A DNA stretch of 64,000 nt from positions 159,501-223,500 of the forward strand of contig JAVDOI010000068.1 in the NCBI GenBank assembly GCA_032191485.1. The letters are read 5' to 3'. The notes beneath the pieces are model-generated. The model worked only from the letters and a program-made list of their open reading frames with translations. It had not been told where the DNA came from and searched no databases. The first letter of the stretch is position 1, and the number at the start of each line of letters is the position of its first letter. The stretch is from Leptoclinus maculatus (Eukaryota > Chordata > Actinopteri > Perciformes > Stichaeidae). The translations under genes and the position numbers were made by a program. Of the stretch, positions 11,401 through 21,560 are shown piece after piece.

Positions 11401-14400
11401 ACCAGCGGGGGCAGCACGGAGGCCACCAGCCCGGACTCCGAGCGCCCCGTCCAGGCCCTGCTCCGAGACTACGGTAAGACGCACGGCTGCTCCACGTGAA
11501 CCGCTGTCCTCCTGCTGGCTGAATGAACACAAACCTGCATACTTGGCTCGCTAGAACGTTCCTTCGTGTGATCGTTGCTTACTTGCTGGTCGACGCACAA
11601 AACGTGTAACTTGCTGAATTAACACATTTGTTCTTCGTAGCTTACGTGGTTAAAGTGGTACGCAGAGTTAAGAAGCGTTGGGTAAAATGCCTTTGTAGGT
11701 GATGCCAACGTTATTTGCTGTGATGCTGTGCTGTTGTAAAGTTTGGAGTGCCTGCTAATTGCCTTTTTTATTGCCTAATCAAAAGCATTTTAAAAGAGTG
11801 TCTTTTCCTCAGTAGGGCTGAGCGATGTTAATAACTGATAATGGCCACACGTTTCTAGCTACTTCCACTTAACACTGCGCTGCTAATGGGTGACTTTGTC
11901 CAGCAGTGTTCCTGATTACATTGTGTTGTGAGGCTCAGTACTGGAAAGCAAAAAGCAGACATGAGAGTGGGGCAATTTGTAGGTAATCTGAGGAAGTGCA
12001 CGGTGCTGCGTCCACTATTGAATGAGAACGCTGCAGCTGGCAGCAGCTAACATCGGGGCTGCAATGTAATCACATCGAGCAACTCCTCACCGCCAATGTA
12101 CATCCACTAAAAGTATGTACGCTCCATTCCATAATGTTATCAGGCAAATATAATAACAATCTGAGCCTGTCCGTGTCAATAACAAGCACTTTATTCAGAC
12201 GTACATTGGCGGTGAGGAGTTGCCCGATGTGATTACATTGCAGCCCGTTTAGCGGCTGCAGCAAAGATTGACGTCACTTCAACACAAAACACATATCAAA
12301 GTTACCCGTAAAGTATTTTTTTAAACTTCTATCAGATTGGCCTAGTTATTAATATATTCAGTCAGTTTGCTGACTATATCAAACATAAAGTTTTATGATC
12401 GCTCGGCCCTTTTCCTCAGCAGTATGTCCGCGATCTATATTTCAGTCTACATTGTGTGCTGTGCTGATTTCAAACTGCTACTTCAATGCATGTTTTCAAT
12501 ATAACGGGGGCATTTCCCTCGACGTTTGAGCTGCACTGCCTGAATCCTGCTTTGCTCTACTCTCTGCGGTGTTTGGTATTTCGGGGTGTTATATGGTCTA
12601 GCTCTTCCAGATACGGCGGCAGGCCTGCTGGTGCGCAGCATCCACCTGGTCACCCAGAGACTCAACTCCCAGTGGAGGCAAGACATGAGCATTTCACTGG
12701 CCGCCCTGGAGCTGCTGGCTGGGCTTGCCAAGGTAAAGGTACAACGTCCGAACGAACACCACAGAGGGTTACTCAGTGCGATGGTCTGCAATCATCGCTA
12801 GTCTGGTCCCAGTTCAGTAAAACAGACAGTATTTTGCTATAAAATGTAAATATCTGGCACTTGATGTGACATAAATGAAGAGTGCTGAGCGGAGAGGCCA
12901 GGGGAACATTGATGTTGTTTACATTGACATAAATACTGTGACTTCTATTTAACATCACTCATAATCAAACGTGCCGTATTTGAGTAAACCAATTAAACAC
13001 GCACCACAGCACACAAACTGTTCACGAGTGCATGAAATGAAGAACTTTGAGTCTTATACTTCTTTTGTTGTATACGTCTGAACCAGGTAAAGGTGGGAGT
13101 GGACTCTGCGGACCGTAAACGTGCCGTCAGCTCTATATGTGGGTACATCGTGTACCAGTGTAGCCGTCCAGCTCCCCTTCAGTCCCGAGACCTCCACTCC
13201 ATGATCGTAGCTGCCTTCCAGTTCCTGTGCGTGTGGCTCACCGAGCACCCTGACATGCTGGATGAGAAGGTACGTTCAAGAGACAAATTCAAATTCCCCC
13301 TTCCCAAACCTCTACCAGAAGCACACTTAAAACTGGATACCTTGCCACTTCTAAGTCGACGCCTCGTGTATGTGGGAAGACAAATGTGCACTCCTGCTCT
13401 GAGAGTCGGTCCCTTTCTCCTCCTCAGGATTGTTTGGTAGAGGTGTTGGAGATCGTGGAGCTGGGAATCTCTGGCAGCAAGTCCCGGCAGGAGCTGGAGG
13501 TGCGACATAAAGGGGAGAAGGAGCACAACCCGGCTTCAATGAGGGTGAAGGACGCTGCCGAGGCGACTCTGTCCTGGTGAGATTCCTCAAAGTTTCTACA
13601 GTTTGTTCATCTAGTTAAGGAACACTTTAAACATGATAATCTGCACATACAGGTAAAGTGCTTTCATTTCAATGTGGTCTTTTATTTATCTTATTTTATG
13701 TTTTCATAAAACGGTACCCATCACCGTTCCATCATCGGTGCCGTGGTTGCATCCAGACTACGGCACAAACGAGCTATCCGAACGCTAGCTTTCTAGCCGT
13801 GACGGCTCCTCCTTATCTGCGAGCAGAGACACTTATGTTGATCTGCACAATGGCTGTTGACAAGCTAGCAAACAAATGTCCATTGTGGAAGAAGTGCAAC
13901 AGTACTGCTCATGTTGCTTTGCATGCTAAATACCCTGCAAACTGACACTAGGTCAGTTGGCTAGTCGGCTGTAGCAGTCAGAATTCAGAAGCGCTGGCCA
14001 TGACCCCGATAGCCAGGCACACAATAAACACTGTATCTAAAACAATCCTTTAGTCAGGCCATCGCACCCGAGACAATAACTAAAGGAAAACGTGGTACAA
14101 TCAAATCATCGCTGCAAGTTTCATTTCTGGATATCTGCCCAAAATGTTTTTTTTTTCTTCTTTTCAACAATAAAATGTTATGATCAATACATTTAAACAT
14201 CACTTTTACATTATTTTTGACTCCAGAAATAACGTTGTAACTTTGTATTTTGTAGTCGTCGTACTAAATTATGTATTTGTTCTATTTCTTCCTGCTGACA
14301 CAGTGACCTAGTTTCCCCGGCTTTTCCTGCTGGACCTCCACGCAGCACACACGTATATCGTGCTGTCCCTATTGACCCAGTTTGCTTCGGTGTTCCCCAG

Positions 14401-17400
14401 TATCATGCAGGTGTTGGGGGCCTTCCCTTCCCCGAGCGGACCCGCCTCCACCTGCAGCCTGCTGAACGAAGACACCCTGATTCGCTACGCCCGACTCAGC
14501 GCCACAGGAGCCAGCAACTTCCGCTACTTCGTCCTGGACAACTCGGTCATCCTCGCCATGCTGGAGCAACCTCTCGGCAACGAGCAGAGTCAGTAGCTTA
14601 TCGTCCCATAATACCAGTTCACTGAATGTAGGAGTAGGCACTGGGTCAGTAAAAATCAATTACCAACATGCCTTCCTTGTTTCTCCATAAAGACCCCAGT
14701 CCATCAGTAACGGTCCTGATCCGAGGGACGGCGGGCAGACACGCCTGGACCATGCAGCTCTTCCACCAACCCAGAGGAGCTCGGGCCAATCAGAGGGTGA
14801 GATCACACCGTGGTTCTCTGCGTCACGAATGCTAAACCTGACGTTTTTTTGCTTTTGTCAAAACCTCCACATCCGTTTGGCTGATGGCGCCTCTCTGCTC
14901 CCCGTCTGTGCTCTTCTCTCCTTCTACAGCAGGTGTTTGTTCCAGAGGGCCGCCCCACACCCAACAATGGCGTGGGCATCAAGTACAACGTCAAGCAGAG
15001 GCCCTTCCCCGAAGAGGTGGACAAGATACCTCTTGTCAAAGCTGACGTCAGCATTCCTGACTTGGATGACATCGTCAGTAAAGAGGTGAGAGTCGCAGCC
15101 TGTCATTGATCTCGTATCCACGTTATGACTAATAATTGACATATTCTACTTCGGGCACAAGCTGAAACTAGAGCCTGCAGTACATTAATCACTCCTACTG
15201 TTCGTTATCACACAAACTCAGGTGGGTTGTATGGGCTGGCAGGATGATTCCAGAGCTACAAGTACACTGATGAGTTATTTCCCACACGTGAGTTGTTGGA
15301 GAGGTGAAATTCCACTTGGGTGTCTCCTGGAATAGAGGGTCGAATCATCTGGTTTGGTGGAAAGCATATGAGGATCACAGATGGTGTGCAGTGTCTCAAT
15401 CCAGTACAATACCCTTGCAATCGGTTTGAGCTTTTTACTCCAAAAACTATGGTTTGAAAAATGAGCAGAGTTGAATCAGCAGCTCTCTGACACAGTGTTC
15501 AGAAAGAAGATTAGAAACGTCAAAAAAGGCTGAATTTCTGGAGCTGGGTTACTGGATTGGATTGAACAGGTTTAGCTAATCAAATGGTCACCAGCAATCA
15601 GCTTTGGCATTTTGACTGTGGGACCTGGTCTTTGTGGGTTCATGCTGAATTTATACAATCGAGTGCCGTCCATCAGCCACAGCCACTTCAAATGATCTTC
15701 TTCTTCCTTTCAGCTGGAAGTTCAGCACGACAGGCTTCGTATTCTGATGACTAAGCAGATAGAGTACGAGAGCGCCTTGGAGCGGCACAGCGAGGAGATC
15801 TGGAAGTCCAAGCCTTACCCCGACCCACAGACGGACTGCAAGCCCCCTCCCCCCTCGCAGGAGTTCCAGACAGCGCGCCTCTTCCTCTCCCACTTCGGCT
15901 TTCTGTCTCTGGAGGCGCTCAAGGTTGGTCAACATCATGTGTGCGACCGTGGCTGCTGAGAAATTCTCTTGGATTGAAGCTGCAAGAAACACATTTTCAT
16001 TGCATTCATTCATTATTGATAGGAGCCCAACAACAGTCGTCTACCTCCTCATCTGATTGGCCTGGAGTCATCGTTGCCGGGGTTTTTTGATGACATCAGC
16101 TACCTGGACCTGCTTCCCTGCCGACCGTTCGACACCGTCTTCATTTTCTACGTGAGGGCTGGACAGAAAAGCAGCCCCGAGGTGAGCGAGCTCACAACAG
16201 ATTCTGTAGAAAATCAATATACTGTATAACCAAATTCCCCTTTGTATTTAATTACAATTGGAATGAAATGGCTTGAATTTAGCTTGGAAACGTACAGATG
16301 CTGGACCTCAGTATGTGTATAAATAACAACGAATGTGTCGCCGCGGTCAGATCCTGAGGAACGTGGAGTCATCGTCCAGCGTCCAGCCCCACTTCTTGGA
16401 GTTCCTGCTGTCCTTGGGCTGGCCTGTGGACGTGGGACGCCACCCAGGGTGGACGGGACACCTGGACACCAGCTGGTCCCTCAACTCCTGCTCCGACAGC
16501 AACGAAATACAGCAGACAGGTAAGTTGTAAGCTGACTACTGCATCCGCTGTGAGGAAGACTTCAGAAGAATGCACATCATGGCGTCTGTTATACATCTGC
16601 TGCATGTTGGATATGTGGGAAAATAACATGAAGAAGAAAGAGCAAATGTGAAGGCACTCTCATGGACAAATGTAAATAGACCAGGTATTCTATTAATAGA
16701 AAAACACGAGCTCTTTAAAGAAAGTATGGGGTCCTTTTATTTATTATCTTGAACGTATTATTATTATTATTTATTTATTTGATTGTTTTATTTCTGTTAA
16801 TTCTATTTTTTTATGTATTCTTATTTTGTTTCTTTTGTCTTGTGTGTGTTTGTCTACTAATATTATTTCTTGAAAATGTGATGAATAAATTTTAAAAAGT
16901 CACGGTTGAACTTGTTCTTCCGCTGTAGAGGACGCAGCTACTCCTGAGGACACGGGAGGCTCGGTGTTCAACGGGGAGAAGAAGGTTTTGTACTACGCCG
17001 ATGCTCTGACGGAGATCGCCTTCGTGGTTCCGTCTCTAACGGAAAACTCTGGTCAGTGTTCTCTACGATAGATGAGTCGATAGATGCTGATGAGGGATTC
17101 AGGGTTGACAGAGTTGGTTGTTTGTCCCTCTTTGCTTCCCCAGAGGAGTCCTCAGTGCACAGTGACTCCACAGTGGAGGCGGACACCAACGCTGACCTCG
17201 TGCCTGGTTCACTCAAACAACCCAATCTCACCCTGGAGCTGTTCCCCAACCATTCTGAGAACCTGGAGTCTGCCAAGAAGGTAACGTTTGGCTCACGTCA
17301 GTGTCGGCTGACCGCACGGATTAGGATTTCTAATGGTTTGATTTGCTTAAACTCACCGCGTGTTGTTCTGTTTCTGCAGCTGAGTCCGCTGGTGAAGACA

Positions 17401-19306
17401 AAGAGGTCGTCGACTGGCAAATCTTTCCCACCACTGGGTCCTGAGACGAAGGTGTTTGTGGTCTGGGTGGAGCGCTTTGACGATATCGGTATGCACTTCA
17501 TTCTATCTCTCTTTCTCTTGTGCTGTCAGTAAGTTACTCCACAAAACAGTTTATTAAAAGCTACTCTGTAGCCTTTGAAAGGTAGCTGTGAAAATGTATG
17601 TGACCAGTGAAATTGAGCTACATGAATGTCACTCTTTTTTTGTTTTTAGAGAACTTCCCCTTGTCTGATCTCTTGGCGGAAACCAGCACGGGTTTGGAAG
17701 CCAGCATGAGCAACAGCACTTCCTGCAGGTATTCAGATGTTTACACTCAAAGCACTCTCGTTTGCTGCCAGTAAGGAGAACATACAGCTCGTGAATTGGT
17801 TTTGGTCAGGTGCAAAAATGAAGAGAAAACATCATGTGCGCTCACATGCAGGATAACAAACACACACACACGCAATGCAAAACAGGAAGTACAACATGCA
17901 GCGTGTGCAGAAGGCAGGCAGAGAGAAGGAACTGTGGTGAGGACTGTGGATGGGTGGAGGCTTGTGGCCTGTCAAACTGATTTAAATGGCCTGTATTTAA
18001 CCAAATGAACAAAGCCTTGTTGTCTGGAGGCGTGTGATCTGATCTGATAACATCAACAGTTCATTTAATCAGCGAGTCGTTTTCTGAGCGGCCGGGGAAT
18101 CCTCGAAAGATAATGGACGCTTGGCATTTGTGAAGATTGATGAATTACGTTTCCAAAGCAAACTAAGAAGCTATTTTGTGCAATTAAAGAGGTGAAAACG
18201 GCATCGGAGGAGAAGTTTACACTTGAGATCAGTCTGATCGATCAAGATACACGTTACAGAATGAGGTCGTTTGGTATAAATGTGGTGTTTCATATTGTAT
18301 CGCGCCTCCGTTTGTCAAAAAGGCTTCTATTACACGTTAATTTATTGCTGTAGTTTGTTGCAACTCACCTACATCATCGTCCTCTGTGTTTTTTGTGAAC
18401 TGTTCCCGCTGCAGGTCAGGGTTACTAGAGAAGGACGTTCCTCTGATCTTCATCCACCCCCTGAAGACGGGGCTCTTCAGGATCCGGCTGCATGGGGCCA
18501 TGGGTAAATTTGGCATGGTGATTCCCCTGGTGGACGGCATGGTGGTCAGCCGCAGAGCACTAGGTAACGACTCATACGGCTCTCTCTTTCTTCATCCCTC
18601 CCTAGCATACGTTTCATTTTAGTTCCTCATCAGAAAGAGACGGAGGCAACACGTCTCAATGCTCAACAGGGTTTTCCTATGAGACTCTATTAGGATCATT
18701 GATGAGCTACTGAAATGAGAATAATATGCACACATAGATATTTTATGGTTTAAATACATTGAAAACGAGCTGCATTTCATTAGTTTTTCAATGCAGAAGT
18801 TATGGTTTGTAGCACAAAGACGGCACAGAGTGTTGTATTCACAAGTTGAACTTGTGTCGACGTGCACACGAGCTACAGTCAGTTAAAATAAAGAGAGAAA
18901 GTCTGTGGAAATGTCCTTTTTTTTAGCTGTACCACAAAAGAAATGCATGCAAGTATTGATCTCTCCTTTGCTGACACAGAACTTTACCTTGAAAAACACG
19001 TCTAACCTCATTCTGCTCTCAATGCACGTAATGCCACTCTTGGCCAGCAGGTGGCATAGCTGCAAGCCGTGTTTGATTTTGACTTTTTAAATCATAAATG
19101 CACAAGAGTAAATCAAATACAAAAATGAACATGAATGTATATCAATGTAACATTTTCCCTTTAGTCAAAGCAGTTAGAATGTTTCCCTCCCTTATTTGGT
19201 GCTGTGACTCGTCGGTTGTAAAAGGATTCATTCACATCACTTTTGTACAGTTTCACAAAAACCTTCCCATTGATTGCTTTGGCCTGACGAGCTCCTGTGT
19301 TTGCCG

Positions 19307-19351
<45 letters not shown>

Positions 19352-19547
19352 AGGGTTTCTCGTGCGCCAAACGGTCATCAACGTGTGCCGACGGAAGCGT
19401 CTGGAAAGTGACTTGTACAACCCGCCTCACGTGCGGCGGAAGCAGAAAATAACGGAGATCGTCCAGCGTTACCGCAACAAGCAACTGGAGCCCGAGTTCT
19501 ACACCTCGCTCTTCCACGAGGTGGGGGAGGGGAAGCCTCACCTTTAA
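3715..19547 (+). CDS. ralgapb: Ral GTPase-activating protein subunit beta (RalGAP-beta), complete, 29 coding exons
   Basis: This is the regulatory beta subunit that pairs with RalGAP-alpha1 or -alpha2 to switch off RalA and RalB; the alpha subunit supplies catalysis. The start context MYSEWRSLQLVVQSDQGH and near-continuous similarity to the remembered human protein identify it. Coding exons: 3715-3891, 5467-5669, 5787-5953, 6053-6239, 6483-6614, 6817-6995, 7822-7973, 8344-8587, 10044-10245, 10327-10494, 10591-10705, 10884-11031, 11149-11213, 11335-11473, 12602-12732, 13087-13269, 13428-13576, 14401-14588, 14693-14796, 14933-15085, 15714-15923, 16023-16181, 16351-16519, 16929-17051, 17144-17280, 17380-17488, 17650-17728, 18415-18563, 19354-19547. 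All junctions are GT-AG and phases add up to 4515 bases, 1504 codons, close to the human 1494. A helical-repeat-like body is followed by a C-terminal Rap/Ran-GAP-type domain at about residues 1140-1400. No frameshift or missing exon is seen. Confidence 0.97.
3892..5466 (+). other. ralgapb: ralgapb intron 2
   Basis: The intron between the first two coding exons is 1575 bases. It contains a 19-base C run (4552-4570). I see no exon, RNA gene or recognisable repeat in it; open frames on both strands here are short and unlike known proteins. Confidence 0.8.
6996..7821 (+). other. ralgapb: ralgapb intron 7
   Basis: An 826-base intron of unique sequence with no recognisable embedded feature. It follows the codon split G|GT and ends at CTGTCGACAG. 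Confidence 0.8.
7822..8587 (+). other. ralgapb: ralgapb exons 8-9: disordered Ser/Pro/Gln linker with a polyQ run
   Basis: Exon 8 (7822-7973) encodes about residues 349-399 and carries the conserved SRPRADSAPPTPVNR block, a Ser/Thr-Pro-rich segment that is phosphorylated in mammals as I recall. Exon 9 (8344-8587, residues 400-480) opens with GGGSQPTKAS and then ten consecutive CAG codons (8374-8403, Q410-Q419), followed by a TSSSPTLLSSPNQSS-type linker and the conserved PRPKVNSILNLFG-like block (ARPKVNSILNLFG here). The polyQ run is absent from the human sequence I remember, where this stretch reads KVQHQTSSTSPL. The repeat is a pure CAG array, so it can vary in length by slippage. Confidence 0.9.
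8374..8403 (+). repeat. ralgapb: (CAG)10 coding trinucleotide repeat, polyQ
   Basis: Ten uninterrupted CAG codons in frame within exon 9. Because all units are identical, rather than a CAG/CAA mixture, the tract should be prone to replication slippage. It sits in a linker, where length changes are likely tolerated. Confidence 0.97.
8588..10043 (+). other. ralgapb: ralgapb intron 9
   Basis: A 1456-base intron after the polyQ exon. It is T-rich and unique-looking. I find no RNA gene, repeat family or exon-like open frame; the open frames on both strands encode low-similarity, Phe/Leu/Ser-rich translations typical of T-rich introns. Confidence 0.8.
11335..11473 (+). other. ralgapb: ralgapb exon 15: Ser/Thr-rich regulatory segment
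   Basis: This exon encodes residues 714-759, with the motif SHSRTNSGIS followed by a Gly/Ser/Thr-rich stretch and SPDSERPVQALLRDY. The block is conserved with mammals and contains an RxxS site (RTNS) and a Ser-Pro site. It is probably a phosphorylated flexible loop between helical repeats; the kinase cannot be told from sequence. Confidence 0.85.
11813..12411. mobile_element. hAT-like MITE, 0.6 kb, in ralgapb intron 15
   Basis: The left end TAGGGCTGAGCGAT and the reverse complement of the right end (AAGGGCCGAGCGAT) form 14-base terminal inverted repeats with two mismatches. The element is flanked by identical 8-bp direct copies TTCCTCAG at 11805-11812 and 12412-12419, the duplication size made by hAT transposases. 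A second inverted repeat lies inside: about 46 bases at 12056-12101 pair with 12201-12246 with one mismatch (A versus G). There is no transposase, so this is a non-autonomous element. It lies in sense with no effect on the visible splice sites. Confidence 0.8.
12056..12246. repeat. Near-perfect 46-bp internal inverted repeat with 99-bp loop
   Basis: Left arm 12056-12101 (begins GGGCTGCAATG, ends CCAATGTAC) is the reverse complement of 12201-12246 apart from one base (GAGC versus GGGC in the middle). Nested in the hAT-like MITE. A transcript of the intron would form a long hairpin here. Confidence 0.9.
13577..14400 (+). other. ralgapb: ralgapb intron 18
   Basis: An 824-base intron with two GCTAGC-type motifs (near 13783 and 13864) and an A/T-rich right half. 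No exon or recognised repeat family; it splits a TG|T codon and ends at TTCCCCAG. Confidence 0.75.
14924..14935 (+). promoter_or_regulatory. ralgapb: NAGNAG tandem splice acceptor of ralgapb exon 21
   Basis: The acceptor reads CTACAGCAG|GTG, with possible cuts after 14929 or 14932. The distal cut gives ...NQR-VFVPEG, which matches the length of the mammalian protein; the proximal cut adds one Gln (NQR-Q-VFVPEG). I chose the distal one for the CDS. Both keep frame. Confidence 0.75.
15086..15713 (+). other. ralgapb: ralgapb intron 21
   Basis: A 628-base intron. Positions about 15180-15620 look like unique sequence or an old interspersed repeat that I cannot name. No exon-like open frame. Confidence 0.65.
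16520..16928 (+). other. ralgapb: ralgapb intron 24 with an internal AATAAA
   Basis: The intron is A/T-rich, with ATTATTATTATTTATTTATTT-type low complexity from about 16735. GATGAATAAATTTTAAAAAG near 16880 holds an AATAAA, which could allow premature polyadenylation, but I see no supporting downstream element, so it is probably incidental. Confidence 0.6.
17729..18414 (+). other. ralgapb: ralgapb intron 28
   Basis: A 686-base intron with a short CA stretch near 17860. No exon, RNA gene or known repeat seen. Confidence 0.75.
19044..19057 (+). promoter_or_regulatory. CTCF-like motif in ralgapb intron 29
   Basis: CCAGCAGGTGGCAT fits the CTCF core except for the final base. It sits in an otherwise plain A/T-rich intron about 300 bases before the last exon. 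Confidence 0.4.
19307..19348 (+). repeat. ralgapb: 42-base poly-C run forming the last ralgapb polypyrimidine tract
   Basis: An uninterrupted C run directly before TCCAG at 19349-19353, the acceptor of the last coding exon. It occupies the position normally held by a U-rich pyrimidine tract. Exact length in the assembly may be unreliable. Confidence 0.9.
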
Positions 19548-20452
19548 CCCCCCCCCCCCCCCCCCCCCGCCCCGCCCTGTCCTATCACTGGCTCACACAA
19601 CAACACACACACACACACACACTCTTGTCCTATACTCACACACCATTTACAGCTGTGCGTACACACACACACACACACACACACATACAGAATCTTTATA
19701 TTTATACTGTACTGTTTTGTTATTTATATGAATACATATATCAACACTGTCTGCCTTTGACTCCGAGAGCAAAGTGTCATAAACCATGCCACGGTGGGAC
19801 GCGCCTCATTTCTATGTCGCAGCCACTCGCTGAAGACTCGGACGGCTGAAGCTCAGCAGCGACTGTCTTCTCTTCATTTAGCGCTCACGCTTCGTGGCAA
19901 AAGAGTTCCTGCTTGTCATTAACTGCAATACAATAGTTACACTGTTGGCCTTTCTGAACTTGTAAAAAGCTTGTCCTTTTTAAACCCTGTGTGTTCATGA
20001 CGGTTTGCTAATACAGAGGTCGTGTCCTTAATCCAGATCTGCATATCTGTTTTTGTTTTAATCAGATTTCGGGGTTTGATTTTTGCCAAGGAGATAAACA
20101 CGCAAGCGTTATTAAAAGAAAAGAAAAACAGTTTTGTAGTATACACAGCTGCTGCTGCTGCTGCTGCCGTGAGGCAAGTGGCTTGAAGAGAACAAAGAAG
20201 TGATGGAGAGCATTGACCCCTGATCTGATTTGACAGAAAACAAATTGTCATCCACTGCTAAAGTCTTCCTCCTCGTGCGAAAACAAACACATTCGGCCAT
20301 CGCAGCAGCTGACTGAGCACGCCGATTTTTTGCCGTTTCTATATTTTTTATTTTCCAGATGATTTATAGGACTCCCGCGTTGTATTACTGTACGCGGGTG
20401 TCATTTTTGACACCTGCGCCGGTCTGAAAGTAGTACTCACAACAACCACTGC

Positions 20453-20458
<6 letters not shown>

Positions 20459-20494
<36 letters not shown>
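20459..20494 (+). repeat. (GT)n microsatellite in the ralgapb 3' UTR
   Basis: A simple GT array of about 18 units, read as transcribed UG repeats, followed by GGGGCGGGGCC. Confidence 0.9.
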
Positions 20495-20496
<2 letters not shown>

Positions 20497-21295
20497 GCGG
20501 GGCCACATTTATGCTTGTTCAGCCAGTCAAATAATTTACACTACAAGGAGTCATAGTGACTCCTAAAAACGACTAATAACCCTGAAACTGGTTTACTCTT
20601 AGCTTGGTAACATTTTAATTTACTGATGATGAGAGCAGTCACAGAGCTCCTGGAGTTTGCACTTGACGTTTGCAGGGCTGATATGAAATGACCGCAAAAG
20701 ACATTTTAGGTATGAAAGAGAATATTTAACTTGTCAGAAATATTCAGTTTTGGAATACAGAAATGTGCAGTTTTGACTTCAATTTCTTTCTTTTTTTTTG
20801 CTTCACAATTGGTCTCACTTTTGTTTCCTCACTGTACTTCTGGTTTTGATTCGAGCCTGTAACAATGTGAACTTATTTATCACAGACGAAAGCAGGGCGA
20901 CCACCTCTAGTTTCTTTGTTCTATTGGAGAAGTCTTAATGCACTGAGCACGTTTTATGTTTATTTTCTATTCCCTTTGGTTACCGTACATGTCTTTTTGT
21001 ACTTTGGTGCATTTTTGAAAGCAACCCCCTGCTGAAGGAAGAGTTTTATCTTGCGATCTATGAATGAAGGAAGAGGCGCTGTGGAGTTTTGTTTTTTTAA
21101 CCTATCATGTCTAATAGTGCGACTCACTTTTTATGACAGTGCTTTGTGCACGTGCCTTTTTTTTTTGGAAGGAAAAAAGTACATTGAATATGCTTCAAAA
21201 ACTACATACAATCAGTCATACATTGTATCCTATGTTACTCCTCTGATGTTTGATCATATTTAAAGATTTGCCATGTACAGAAGCGGAGGATGGTA

Positions 21296-21303
21296 TGTAA
21301 ATA
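21296..21303 (+). promoter_or_regulatory. ralgapb: Pumilio response element in the ralgapb 3' UTR
   Basis: TGTAAATA exactly matches the PUM consensus UGUANAUA. It is close to the 3' end, where such sites tend to act. One 8-mer in a 2-kb UTR can occur by chance. Confidence 0.4.
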
Positions 21304-21430
21304 TATGATAGTGTAAGGCATTTACAAGTTGTCTGTTGCATTCCTCATCCGTGAGACGGCGAGAGAAGTTGTGTATGTATGCAATTCCGTGTGGGAGCAT
21401 CACAATGGGTATTGAATGTAACATGCATCA

Positions 21431-21542
21431 ATTAAAACTATTATTGACATTTTAATTTGTTTCTCCCACTCCTGATGTTTGACTTTTTCTTCACAGGATG
21501 GACGTCGGTTACTTTTATTAGACACAATTACACCTGAATAAA
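21431..21542 (+). terminator. ralgapb: ralgapb poly(A) signals
   Basis: ATTAAA at 21431-21436 followed by TTTTAATTTGTTTC, and AATAAA at 21537-21542 followed by a TTCTGTTATG stretch. Either could serve; two 3' ends about 100 bases apart are plausible. Confidence 0.7.
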
Positions 21543-21560
21543 ACGTTAACGTCTTCAGTT

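Larger units (their letters stand above)
15714..19547 (+). other. ralgapb: ralgapb exons 22-30: C-terminal Rap/Ran-GAP-type domain
   Basis: Residues 1063-1504. Conserved landmarks are TARLFLSHFGFLSLEALKE, then LPGFFDDISYLDLLPCRPFD, then HPGWTGHLDTSW, KKVLYYADALTEIAFVVP, VFVVWVERFDDIENFPL, and the last-exon block GFLVRQTVIN followed by RRKRLESD. These are hallmarks of the Rap/Ran-GAP fold in tuberin, RalGAP-alpha and RalGAP-beta. In the beta subunit this domain is, as I recall, not itself catalytic but is needed for the heterodimer. The protein ends FHEVGEGKPHL, a little different from the mammalian tail. Confidence 0.93.
19548..21560 (+). other. ralgapb: ralgapb 3' UTR
   Basis: Starts right after the TAA with a 21-base C run (19548-19568), then CA arrays (about 19603-19622 and 19660-19685), a (CTG)6 tract at 20149-20167, and a GT array at 20459-20494. 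Two poly(A) signals lie at the end: ATTAAA at 21431-21436 and AATAAA at 21537-21542. A perfect Pumilio site (TGTAAATA, 21296-21303) lies about 130 bases before the first. The 3' UTR boundary is inferred from the last signal. The C run beside the stop codon is 195 bases downstream of the C run in the acceptor. Confidence 0.75.

Noticed and set aside
16880..16895. AATAAA in ralgapb intron 24 as a premature poly(A) site
   Set aside because: No supporting downstream GU-rich element and the following exon is clearly used.
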